22,951 nucleotides of DNA, taken from the NCBI GenBank assembly GCA_002353225.1, contig DEJF01000070.1:31571-54521 (forward strand). The letters are read 5' to 3'. Made by a program: the position numbers and the translations under genes. Of this stretch, positions 7,764 through 14,021 are shown in pieces. The stretch comes from Prevotella sp. UBA2755 (GTDB lineage Bacteria; Bacteroidota; Bacteroidia; Bacteroidales; Bacteroidaceae). How positions within the stretch are numbered: the stretch's first letter is position 1; every line of letters begins with the position of its first letter. The notes below the pieces were generated by a model. That model searched no databases. It saw nothing but the letters and a program-made list of their open reading frames with translations, and was not told the DNA's origin.

Positions 7764-7827
7764 CGCTGTATTTTCGCATAGAATCCACCAAGTCTTAAGT
7801 TGGTCTCAAATACGCGAAAATACGGCG
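7764..7827 (+). other. Long stem-loop after the ABC fusion gene
   Basis: CGCTGTATTTTCGC (7764-7777) pairs with GCGAAAATACGGCG (7814-7827), 14 pairs with one G-T. Inside the 36-nt loop ACCAA (7787-7791) can pair with TTGGT (7800-7804). It starts 34 nt past the stop codon. No T-tract follows, so it is either a 3' stabilising structure, a factor-dependent terminator, or a repeat. Confidence 0.5.
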
Positions 7828-7945
7828 GTTATCGTAATGCGCTGTACGTCAGCCGATTAACCTTGTCGGGGCATGAATTACCCCTTGAAAAGTCCCGAAA
7901 AACGACTGGAAAACGCCATTTTTAGTGCTTTTTTCCACTGAATTA

Positions 7946-8062
7946 GGCGGCACCTTCGAGGCAGGAAGGCGGCACCTTCGGGGGTGAAAGGTGCCGCCTT
8001 CCGCCCCCGAAGGTACGTCCTAACTCCGAAATACCCCGTTTTACCCTTCGGAGGTGCCGCCT
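7946..8062. repeat. GGCGGYACCTTCG-family repeat cluster, copy 2
   Basis: GGCGGCACCTTCG at 7946-7958 and 7968-7980, inverted units at 7988-8002, 8006-8014 and 8052-8061. Arm 7964-7978 is perfectly complementary to 7988-8002 (15 bp), and 7974-7984 is perfectly complementary to 8004-8014 (11 bp), so the two stems exclude each other. The region 7730-8194 holds this cluster, the upstream stem-loop and a terminator, but no credible gene. Confidence 0.7.
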
Positions 8063-8144
8063 GCAATCCTAGAATGCACAAAAACCCATACACGTTTTTC
8101 GGCAACTTTTCTTGACAAACCCCGCTGTATTGAGACTGCAAAGC

Positions 8145-8176
8145 AAAAGCCCCAACCTTGTGGGGCTGGGGCTTTT
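8145..8176. terminator. Bidirectional terminator hairpin
   Basis: AAAAGCCCC (8145-8153) pairs with GGGGCTTTT (8168-8176); an inner alternative pairs AGCCCCA with TGGGGCT. A-rich and T-rich flanks on both sides make it usable from either strand. It lies 18 nt past the rubredoxin stop codon (minus strand) and would end that operon. Confidence 0.75.
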
Positions 8177-8194
8177 GTTCGTCTCTTGATTACG

Positions 8195-8353
8195 TTACTC
8201 TGCGGAGAACTCGTCTTTGCCGACACCGCAAACGGGGCATACCCAATCCTCGGGGATATCCTCGAAGGCTGTTCCTGGCTCGATACCGCTATCGGGATCG
8301 CCTACCTCTGGGTCATACACGTAACCACATACATCACAAACGTACTTTTTCAT
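8195..8353 (-). CDS. Rubredoxin
   Basis: A 52-aa iron protein that carries single electrons, in anaerobes often in peroxide or superoxide detoxification. The sequence begins MKKYVCDVCGYVYDPEVGD and has the two CxxC ligand pairs Cys6/Cys9 and Cys39/Cys42 (VCPVCGVGKDEF), the invariant GYVYDP and the DWVCP aromatic core. The length is normal for a single-domain rubredoxin. It starts 18 nt after the stop codon of the glycosyltransferase and probably shares its transcript. A strong hairpin follows. No obvious redox partner is encoded nearby. Confidence 0.97.
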   Translation of the reverse strand: MKKYVCDVCGYVYDPEVGDPDSGIEPGTAFEDIPEDWVCPVCGVGKDEFSAE

Positions 8354-8371
8354 AATGTTTTCATTTAAAAG

Positions 8372-9436
8372 TTATACATGAGGTTTTTGAGATAATATCT
8401 GTTCGATACGCTCCACAATCGTCTCGGGAGCGATACGAGTCATACAAGCATAGTCACCACGCCGGCACGCCTTCTGTCCGAAGATGCTGCAGGGGCGACA
8501 GTCAAGGGGTATCTGAATGGCATTCTCAGAGCCTTGGTTCCAACCCATGAAACCGGCATAGGGATGGGTGGCACCCCACACACTTATGACAGGAGTGGCA
8601 ACGAGCGAGGCGAGGTGCATATTGGCAGAGTCCATGGAGAGCATGACGTTAAGATGACTCATTAGGATGAGTTCCTGCTTGATAGACTCCAGAAAGTCTG
8701 ACACATGGATACACTGCGGATATTTCGCACACCATTGAGGGAAGAACTCATCTTCCTGTTCTCCTCTGCCAAAGAGGAAGATCTTTGCCCCTGGGTGCTT
8801 CTCTGTCAACTGCTCAATCACTTTCTCCATCTGTTGTGGAGGATAGACCTTTCCCTGATGTGCAGCAAAGGGGGCAATGCCTATATTGAGTGGAGAGTGG
8901 AGAGTGGAGAGTGGAGAGTTACCAGGAAGCAGACTCAGGTCACCACCTCCCTCTGGGAAGATAGAGTGGAAGTCGAGTTCTATGGGGTAACCCAGCCGAG
9001 CCAGTACGTCGGCATAGTTCTGGAAGGAGGTAGGTTGCTGAATCAATTGCTTGTTATTAGCAGATGTCAGGCGGCGACGTCCTTTGCGGTGCTTGTCAAT
9101 ATGAGCCACCTTATAGCGTCCAAGATTAAAACGCATACGCAAGAAGTCAGATCGCAATACGTTATGCAGGTCGGCGACAGCCGTAAACTGCTTTGCCGTA
9201 AGTCGGCGATAAAGGGCATTCAGTCCCTTGACACCCCGATACTCCCGCTTTAGGTCTGCCTCCATGAATCCCACGTTCGGTGCCAGGTTCTCGAAGAAAG
9301 GACGTGCGAAACCCCGGCTCAATACCGTAATCCTCACGTCAGGATACTGATGAGCAAGAGAATAGACTACCGGTACTGCCATGGCGACATCACCTAAAGC
9401 AGAGAAGCGGATAATCAGTATGTGCTCTTTCTTCAC
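8372..9436 (-). CDS. Glycosyltransferase family 9 (heptosyltransferase-like)
   Basis: A 354-aa GT-B enzyme of the ADP-heptose:LPS heptosyltransferase family, probably adding a sugar to lipopolysaccharide core on the cytoplasmic face. The N-terminal Rossmann half begins ILIIRFSALGDVAMAVPV; the C-terminal half begins NIGIAPFAAHQGKVYP and carries MSMDSANMHLASL-type residues (SMDSANMHLA) and the cysteine-bearing tail CRPCSIFGQKACRRG. The start is a GTG at 9434-9436, sharing one base with the TAG stop of the DUF4254 gene. Around residues 173-183, in the linker between the halves, the coding sequence runs through a heptanucleotide array. The exact donor and acceptor are unknown. Confidence 0.9.
   Translation of the reverse strand: MKKEHILIIRFSALGDVAMAVPVVYSLAHQYPDVRITVLSRGFARPFFENLAPNVGFMEADLKREYRGVKGLNALYRRLTAKQFTAVADLHNVLRSDFLRMRFNLGRYKVAHIDKHRKGRRRLTSANNKQLIQQPTSFQNYADVLARLGYPIELDFHSIFPEGGGDLSLLPGNSPLSTLHSPLNIGIAPFAAHQGKVYPPQQMEKVIEQLTEKHPGAKIFLFGRGEQEDEFFPQWCAKYPQCIHVSDFLESIKQELILMSHLNVMLSMDSANMHLASLVATPVISVWGATHPYAGFMGWNQGSENAIQIPLDCRPCSIFGQKACRRGDYACMTRIAPETIVERIEQILSQKPHV
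8888..8920. repeat. Heptanucleotide array (GAGTGGA) inside the glycosyltransferase gene
   Basis: GAGTGGA is repeated four times without error plus five further bases (33 nt). On the coding strand it is translated SPLSTLHSPL. Seven is not a multiple of three, so gain or loss of one or two units would shift the reading frame at about residue 175 and remove the second domain. Confidence 0.9.
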
Positions 9437-10041
9437 TATTTATTATTGTATAATACAGGATTCGTGGCAGGGTCGTTATACATCTTCATCTGACGGTATA
9501 CTTTCATATATTTACGTCCTGCCTCTATGTCCTCCAATAATTGATCGATAGAAGTACTCAGATCCACCTGTTGCTCTTTCAGCACGGCAAGTTTCGCCTG
9601 ACATTTCTGGATATGCTCAAGGGTGGTGTCCTGACGGTCCACCTGCTCTTGCATGTGCCATATCTTCAAAGCGAGAATTGACAGACGGTCCACAGCCCAT
9701 GCCGGACTCTCGGTATTCAATTTTGCGTCTGGCAGGGGCTTCACGTCTTGGTATAATTTGCGGAAATAGGTATCTATCTCTTCCACTAAGTCAGTACGGT
9801 CTTGGTTACTATGGTCGATACGTCGTTTCAGGGACAACGCATCCTCAGGATTGATGTGGGGATCACGGATGATGTCCTCCAGGTGCCACTGTACGGTGTC
9901 TATCCAGCACTTCAGATAGAGGTCATACTCAATACTTTCCCGTTCATAGGGATTAGAGATGGGAGTGTCCACATGGTCTTTCAGGTGATAGTCTCGTATC
10001 GCCTGAAAGAAGATTTTATTCGCGTTTTCTGTAAATGACAT
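9436..10041 (-). CDS. DUF4254 protein
   Basis: A 201-aa, mostly helical cytoplasmic protein without a signal peptide. The N-terminal pattern (FTENANKIFFQAIRDYH, then NPYERESIEYDLYLKCWIDT and VQWHLEDIIRDP) matches what I recall of the DUF4254 family of Bacteroidota, whose biochemical role is not established. A probable coiled coil covers the last third (TTLEHIQKCQAKLAVLKEQQ). Its stop TAG shares a base with the GTG start of the glycosyltransferase, so the two are likely translated together; a role in LPS or envelope sugar metabolism is an inference from that coupling. A TATCTTTG box lies 25 nt before the ATG. Confidence 0.85.
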   Translation of the reverse strand: MSFTENANKIFFQAIRDYHLKDHVDTPISNPYERESIEYDLYLKCWIDTVQWHLEDIIRDPHINPEDALSLKRRIDHSNQDRTDLVEEIDTYFRKLYQDVKPLPDAKLNTESPAWAVDRLSILALKIWHMQEQVDRQDTTLEHIQKCQAKLAVLKEQQVDLSTSIDQLLEDIEAGRKYMKVYRQMKMYNDPATNPVLYNNK

Positions 10042-10066
10042 TTGTAATATTAATATGTAATGGGTG

Positions 10067-10074
10067 CAAAGATA
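10067..10074 (-). promoter_or_regulatory. -7 box of the DUF4254-glycosyltransferase-rubredoxin operon
   Basis: TATCTTTG on the minus strand, preceded by TTCG, 25 nt upstream of the ATG. The position where -33 TTTG is expected is occupied by the heptanucleotide array 10081-10108 and has no TTTG. Confidence 0.6.
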
Positions 10075-10080
10075 CGAAAA

Positions 10081-10108
10081 ATAGTTTATAGTTCATAGTC
10101 TATAGTCC
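10081..10108. repeat. Heptanucleotide array (ATAGTYY) between divergent genes
   Basis: Four consecutive 7-mers: ATAGTTT, ATAGTTC, ATAGTCT, ATAGTCC. It lies in the 190-bp divergent region between the DUF4254 gene and pdxB, six bases from the minus-strand -7 box. Confidence 0.8.
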
Positions 10109-10193
10109 ATAATTTAAAATAATTTTATAACTTTGCCATCAAAGGATGGCGAAGTTACTAGCACTTGGAAATGAAAAGAAAAACAAGTTTCCT

Positions 10194-10223
10194 TTTGCAT
10201 TTCTCTCGTTTTTCGTAACTTTG
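10194..10223 (+). promoter_or_regulatory. Promoter of pdxB
   Basis: TTTG at 10194-10197, 18 nt, then TAACTTTG at 10216-10223, preceded by TTTCG. Only eight bases separate the box from the ATG at 10232, so the message is leaderless or nearly so. An upstream TAACTTTG at 10128-10135 has no -33 partner. Confidence 0.65.
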
Positions 10224-10231
10224 CAGTCGAT

Positions 10232-11236
10232 ATGAAGATAATAGTAGACGATAAGATACCTTTCATCCAAGAGCATTTGCGCCTTCTTGCCGATGAGGTG
10301 GTAGCGCTGAATGGTGCCTCTATCGGTGCTGCTGATGTCAGAGACGCTGATGCCCTGATAGTCCGTACACGTACCCGTTGTGATGAGGCTTTGTTAAAAG
10401 GCAGTAAAGTACAATTTATCGCCACCGCCACCATCGGTTTCGACCATATTGACACAGACTATCTGGAACGTGCAGGTATTGCGTGGACGAGTTGCCCTGG
10501 GTGTAATGCCGCATCTGTGGCACAGTATGTGGAGTCATCACTATTACTTCTGCAACAGGAAAAAGAACTCTCCTTCCATGACACCACCATTGGTATTGTA
10601 GGATGCGGACATGTCGGCTCCAAAGTCAGGGATGTCGCTGAGCGGTTAGGGATGCGTGTCCTGATATGCGATCCTCTTTTAGGGGATCCTGATTTCGTCC
10701 CTTTATCCGTGATAGAACATGATGCTGATATCATCACCTTCCATGTACCATTGACCCGTGAGGGGACTCATGCCACATGGCACATGGCGGATGAGGCATT
10801 CTTCCAGCGATTACGGAAGACTCCCTATATTATAAATACGAGCAGGGGGGGAGTCGTCGACAATACAGCCCTGCTCACTGCCATCCAGCAAGGCAGGGTA
10901 CGTGATGCCATTATTGACGTATGGGAAGGAGAACCTCACCTCAATGTGGAGTTGCTTCGTCGTGTATTTATCGGGACCCCTCATATTGCCGGCTATTCCG
11001 CGGATGGTAAAACGAATGCGGACAATATGGTGATAGACGCCCTATGTCGTCATTTTGGTTTACCGCACCCTGACAAGGTACTACCCCCTAAGTTGCCAGC
11101 GTCCTTCCATTATACAGGTAGTCCCCTTGAACTGTATAATCCTATGAGGGATAGTGACGCATTGAAAACAAACCCGAAGAGATTTGAGGATTTACGCAAT
11201 CATTATCCTCTCAGAAGAGAGTATTTTGATGTGTAG
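10232..11236 (+). CDS. pdxB: Erythronate-4-phosphate dehydrogenase
   Basis: PdxB oxidises 4-phospho-D-erythronate to 2-oxo-3-hydroxy-4-phosphobutanoate, the second step of the DXP-dependent route to pyridoxal phosphate. The 334-aa product has the D-2-hydroxyacid dehydrogenase architecture: N-terminal catalytic half (IVDDKIPFI, ATATIGFDHID), the NAD-binding motif GIVGCGHVG at 121-129, INTSRGGVVD, TPHIAGYSADGK with the catalytic histidine, and a short C-terminal region NPMRDSDALKTNPKRFE, which fits the PdxB-specific dimerisation tail. It is slightly shorter than the E. coli enzyme. It appears to be monocistronic: acpP downstream has its own promoter. Confidence 0.93.
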   Translation: MKIIVDDKIPFIQEHLRLLADEVVALNGASIGAADVRDADALIVRTRTRCDEALLKGSKVQFIATATIGFDHIDTDYLERAGIAWTSCPGCNAASVAQYVESSLLLLQQEKELSFHDTTIGIVGCGHVGSKVRDVAERLGMRVLICDPLLGDPDFVPLSVIEHDADIITFHVPLTREGTHATWHMADEAFFQRLRKTPYIINTSRGGVVDNTALLTAIQQGRVRDAIIDVWEGEPHLNVELLRRVFIGTPHIAGYSADGKTNADNMVIDALCRHFGLPHPDKVLPPKLPASFHYTGSPLELYNPMRDSDALKTNPKRFEDLRNHYPLRREYFDV

Positions 11237-11270
11237 AGTTGTCAAATAAGACCAATAAAGGTACCAATTC

Positions 11271-11297
11271 TTGCACAACATGGGGTGGTTTGTGCAA
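11271..11297 (+). terminator. Stem-loop after pdxB, possible terminator
   Basis: TTGCACAA (11271-11278) pairs with TTGTGCAA (11290-11297) across an 11-nt loop. A run of T appears only 10 nt later, so intrinsic termination is uncertain. The dyad lies 26 nt before the acpP -33 box and might instead be an operator. Confidence 0.4.
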
Positions 11298-11323
11298 AAA
11301 TAAATGCTTTTTTACTAAATTTA

Positions 11324-11355
11324 TTTGCGTAACTCAATAAAAATTCGTTACTTTG
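11324..11355 (+). promoter_or_regulatory. Promoter of acpP
   Basis: TTTG at 11324-11327, 20 nt, then TTACTTTG at 11348-11355, preceded by ATTCG; one mismatch to TAnnTTTG. It leaves a leader of about 70 nt before the acpP ATG, long enough for control but with no structure I recognise. Confidence 0.65.
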
Positions 11356-11431
11356 CACCCGCTAAGCCACATTTTGTGGTCGCACACATCTAAATAGGAA
11401 TCATTTTATTAACATTTTAAAGTAAAAGATT

Positions 11432-11668
11432 ATGTCAGAAATTGAAAGCAAAGTAAAGGCTATTATCGTAGACAAACTTGGTGTTGACGAAGCAGAAGTA
11501 AAGCCAGAGGCAAGTTTCACTAACGACCTTGGTGCAGATTCACTGGACACCGTTGAACTCATCATGGAGTTCGAGAAGGAGTTCGGAATTTCTATTCCCG
11601 ACGACAAGGCTGAGAAAATCGGTACCGTTGGTGATGCTATCGCATACATTGAGGAGAACGCAAAATAA
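11432..11668 (+). CDS. acpP: Acyl carrier protein
   Basis: The 78-aa soluble carrier that holds growing fatty acids on a phosphopantetheine arm. The attachment serine is Ser37 in GADSLDTVEL. The protein is acidic and four-helical, and begins MSEIESKVKAIIVDKLGV, of typical length. fabF follows after 102 bases, as in many bacteria, so the two are probably at least partly co-transcribed. The gap between them holds an inverted pair of 8-nt arrays that could attenuate fabF and keep ACP in excess; that is an inference. Confidence 0.98.
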   Translation: MSEIESKVKAIIVDKLGVDEAEVKPEASFTNDLGADSLDTVELIMEFEKEFGISIPDDKAEKIGTVGDAIAYIEENAK

Positions 11669-11675
11669 TATTTGT

Positions 11676-11750
11676 AAGAATTGAAGAATTGAAGGTTTGA
11701 AAAATTGAAGTTCTGGCTTCATGCTATTTTTCTTCAATTCTTCAATCCTT
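11676..11750. repeat. Inverted pair of AAGAATTG-type 8-nt arrays between acpP and fabF
   Basis: Four 8-mers (AAGAATTG, AAGAATTG, AAGGTTTG, AAAAATTG) at 11676-11707, and a reverse-complement array at 11731-11750 (TTCAATTCTTCAATCCTTC). The outer parts can form a long A-T-rich stem, followed by a T-run at 11753-11758, so it may act as a weak or partial terminator. Confidence 0.65.
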
Positions 11751-11770
11751 CATTTTTTATTTATTAGAAC

Positions 11771-13033
11771 ATGGAATTAAAAAGAGTAGTAGTAACCGGA
11801 CTGGGTGCCGTTACACCACTTGGCAACAATCCTGAGGAGACTTGGGAGAATATGCTGGCTGGTAAGAGTGGCGCAGCCCCCATTACCCTTTTCGATGCTT
11901 CTAAGTTCAAGACGCAGTTTGCCTGTGAGGTCAAGAACTTGAATGTGAACGATTATATCGACCGCAAGGAAGCCCGCAAGATGGACCGTTATACCCAACT
12001 TGCTATCATTGCCGCCAAGCAGGCAGTAGAGGATAGTGCCATGGACCTGGAGTCAGAGAACAAAGACCGTATTGGTGTTGTCTTTGGTGTCGGTATTGGC
12101 GGTATTAAGACTTTTGAGGAAGAAGTGACTTACTATGGTTCTCATCGTGAGGATGGACCAAAGTTCAACCCCTTCTTCATTCCTAAGATGATCGCTGACA
12201 TCGCAGCAGGTCAGATCTCTATTATGTATGGCTTCCATGGTCCTAACTACATTACCGCTTCCGCTTGTGCTTCTTCATCCAACGCATTGGCAGACGCTTT
12301 CAACCTGATTCGTCTGGGTAAGGCTAACGTCATTGTCGCTGGTGGTGCTGAGGCTGCTATCTGCGAGACGGGTGTAGGTGGTTTCAATGCAATGCATGCC
12401 CTGTCAACCCGTAATGACGAGCCAGAGAAGGCAAGCCGTCCATTCAGTGCCAGCCGTGACGGTTTCATCATGGGTGAGGGTGCCGGTTGCTTGATTCTTG
12501 AGGAACTGGAGCATGCCAAGGCTCGTGGTGCGAAGATTTATGGTGAGATGGTAGGTGCAGGTATGAGTGCTGATGCCCATCACATCACCGCTTCCCATCC
12601 AGAGGGACTGGGTGCTAAACTTGTGATGCAGAACGCTTTGGAGGATGCTGGTATGAAACCAGAGGATATTGACTATATCAATGTTCACGGTACTTCTACC
12701 CACGTAGGTGATATCTCTGAGGCGAAGGCCATCAAGGAGGTCTTTGGTGACGCAGCCTATCAGTTGAACATCTCTTCTACCAAGTCCATGACCGGTCACC
12801 TACTGGGTGCCGCTGGTGCGGTAGAGGCGATGGCAACACTGCTTGCCGTTAAGAACGACATCGTTCCTCCAACGATAAACCATGAGGAGGATGACAAAGA
12901 CGAGGAGATCGACTATAACTTGAATTTCACCTTTAATAAGGCACAGAAGCGCGAGGTTCGCGCAGGACTCTCCAACACCTTCGGTTTTGGTGGTCACAAT
13001 GCCTGTGTAGTATTCAAGAAGTATGCTGAATAA
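11771..13033 (+). CDS. fabF: Beta-ketoacyl-ACP synthase II
   Basis: FabF condenses malonyl-ACP with acyl-ACP in fatty-acid elongation. The 420-aa product has the thiolase-fold catalytic triad Cys166 (ASACASSSNAL), His306 (VHGTSTHVGD) and His343 (MTGHLLGAAGAVEA), and ends with the GFGGHNACVVF segment. Length and N-terminus (ELKRVVVTGLGAVTPLG) are standard for FabF. The rnc start codon lies 11 bases inside its 3' end, so translation of the two is linked. Confidence 0.98.
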   Translation: MELKRVVVTGLGAVTPLGNNPEETWENMLAGKSGAAPITLFDASKFKTQFACEVKNLNVNDYIDRKEARKMDRYTQLAIIAAKQAVEDSAMDLESENKDRIGVVFGVGIGGIKTFEEEVTYYGSHREDGPKFNPFFIPKMIADIAAGQISIMYGFHGPNYITASACASSSNALADAFNLIRLGKANVIVAGGAEAAICETGVGGFNAMHALSTRNDEPEKASRPFSASRDGFIMGEGAGCLILEELEHAKARGAKIYGEMVGAGMSADAHHITASHPEGLGAKLVMQNALEDAGMKPEDIDYINVHGTSTHVGDISEAKAIKEVFGDAAYQLNISSTKSMTGHLLGAAGAVEAMATLLAVKNDIVPPTINHEEDDKDEEIDYNLNFTFNKAQKREVRAGLSNTFGFGGHNACVVFKKYAE

Positions 13034-14003
13034 CTCTAATTTCTTAGATAAAATAAGGCTCCCTTTCCGCAAGGAGAAGGAGCTTTATTCTTCTTTATAT
13101 CAGGTTCTTGGATTCTATCCCCGTAACATCGACCTCTACAAGCAGGCGCTGATGCATAAAAGTGTCAAGAAACGTAACGAAAAGGGTCGTCCTTTGAACA
13201 ACGAGCGACTGGAGTTCCTGGGGGATGCTATCCTGGATGCCGTAGTGGGTGATATCGTATTCCGCCATTTTGAGGGTAAGCGTGAGGGCTTCCTGACGAA
13301 TGCCCGTTCTAAACTCGTACAGCGTGAGACATTGGGAAAACTCGCCAAGGAGATGGGTATTACTGACATGATTGTCCGCAACAGTCAGGCTACATCGCAC
13401 AACAGTTATCTGGGTGGCAATGCCTTCGAGGCATTAGTCGGTGCGATCTATCTTGACCGCGGATATTGTGCCTGTATGAAGTTCATGGAGAAGCGCATCC
13501 TTAAACAGTTGATCAATATTGACAAGGTTGCTTATAAGGAAGTCAACTTCAAGTCAAAACTCTTGGAGTGGAGCCAGAAAAACCGTGTCAACCTTGAGTT
13601 CCGGCAGTTAGAGCAGTCTGTGGACGAGCATAACAGTCCCGTCTTCGTCTACCAGATATTCTTGGAAGGTGTGGAAGGCTGTTCTGGCAAGGGATATTCG
13701 AAGAAAGAGAGTCAGCAGCATGCCTGTAAGGAGACACTCCAGCGTCTTCGTCGTGAGCCCCAGTTCATTGATGCTATTTTCTCGGCAAAGACTAACCGTA
13801 CCAAGATGGAGGAGGAGCCAGTCAGTGTTCCAGAGGATTTTGAGTCAAAGCCGATAGAGGAGCAGCCAGTAGCAGATGTCCCTGCACCTGCAGCGTTATT
13901 GGCAGATGAGTTCTCCCTTGACGACATCACTGCGAATCCACGGGAGAAGACCCGTGAGGAGATTATTGCAGAGGCAGAGGCAGCCGCTTTTGCCAAGGCA
14001 TAA
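13023..14003 (+). CDS. rnc: Ribonuclease III with acidic C-terminal tail
   Basis: RNase III cuts double-stranded RNA in rRNA processing and antisense control. The 326-aa product has an endonuclease domain with signature NERLEFLGDAILDAV (Glu64, Asp68) and the second metal-binding segment around Glu136 (GNAFEALVGAIYLDR). A double-stranded RNA-binding domain follows at about 175-250 (KSKLLEWSQKNR to SKKESQQHACKETLQRL). Residues from about 265 to 326 are an acidic, proline-rich, probably disordered tail; most RNase III proteins are 220-250 aa. It overlaps fabF by 11 bases; the GH3 gene begins 18 bases later. The fabF-rnc order is common in Bacteroidota. Confidence 0.96.
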   Translation: MLNNSNFLDKIRLPFRKEKELYSSLYQVLGFYPRNIDLYKQALMHKSVKKRNEKGRPLNNERLEFLGDAILDAVVGDIVFRHFEGKREGFLTNARSKLVQRETLGKLAKEMGITDMIVRNSQATSHNSYLGGNAFEALVGAIYLDRGYCACMKFMEKRILKQLINIDKVAYKEVNFKSKLLEWSQKNRVNLEFRQLEQSVDEHNSPVFVYQIFLEGVEGCSGKGYSKKESQQHACKETLQRLRREPQFIDAIFSAKTNRTKMEEEPVSVPEDFESKPIEEQPVADVPAPAALLADEFSLDDITANPREKTREEIIAEAEAAAFAKA

Positions 14004-14021
14004 TAAAGGAAAGGTTCTAAG

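Noticed and set aside
8054..8368. 104-codon plus-strand open frame over rubredoxin
   Set aside because: The opposite strand encodes a complete rubredoxin with all four cysteines.
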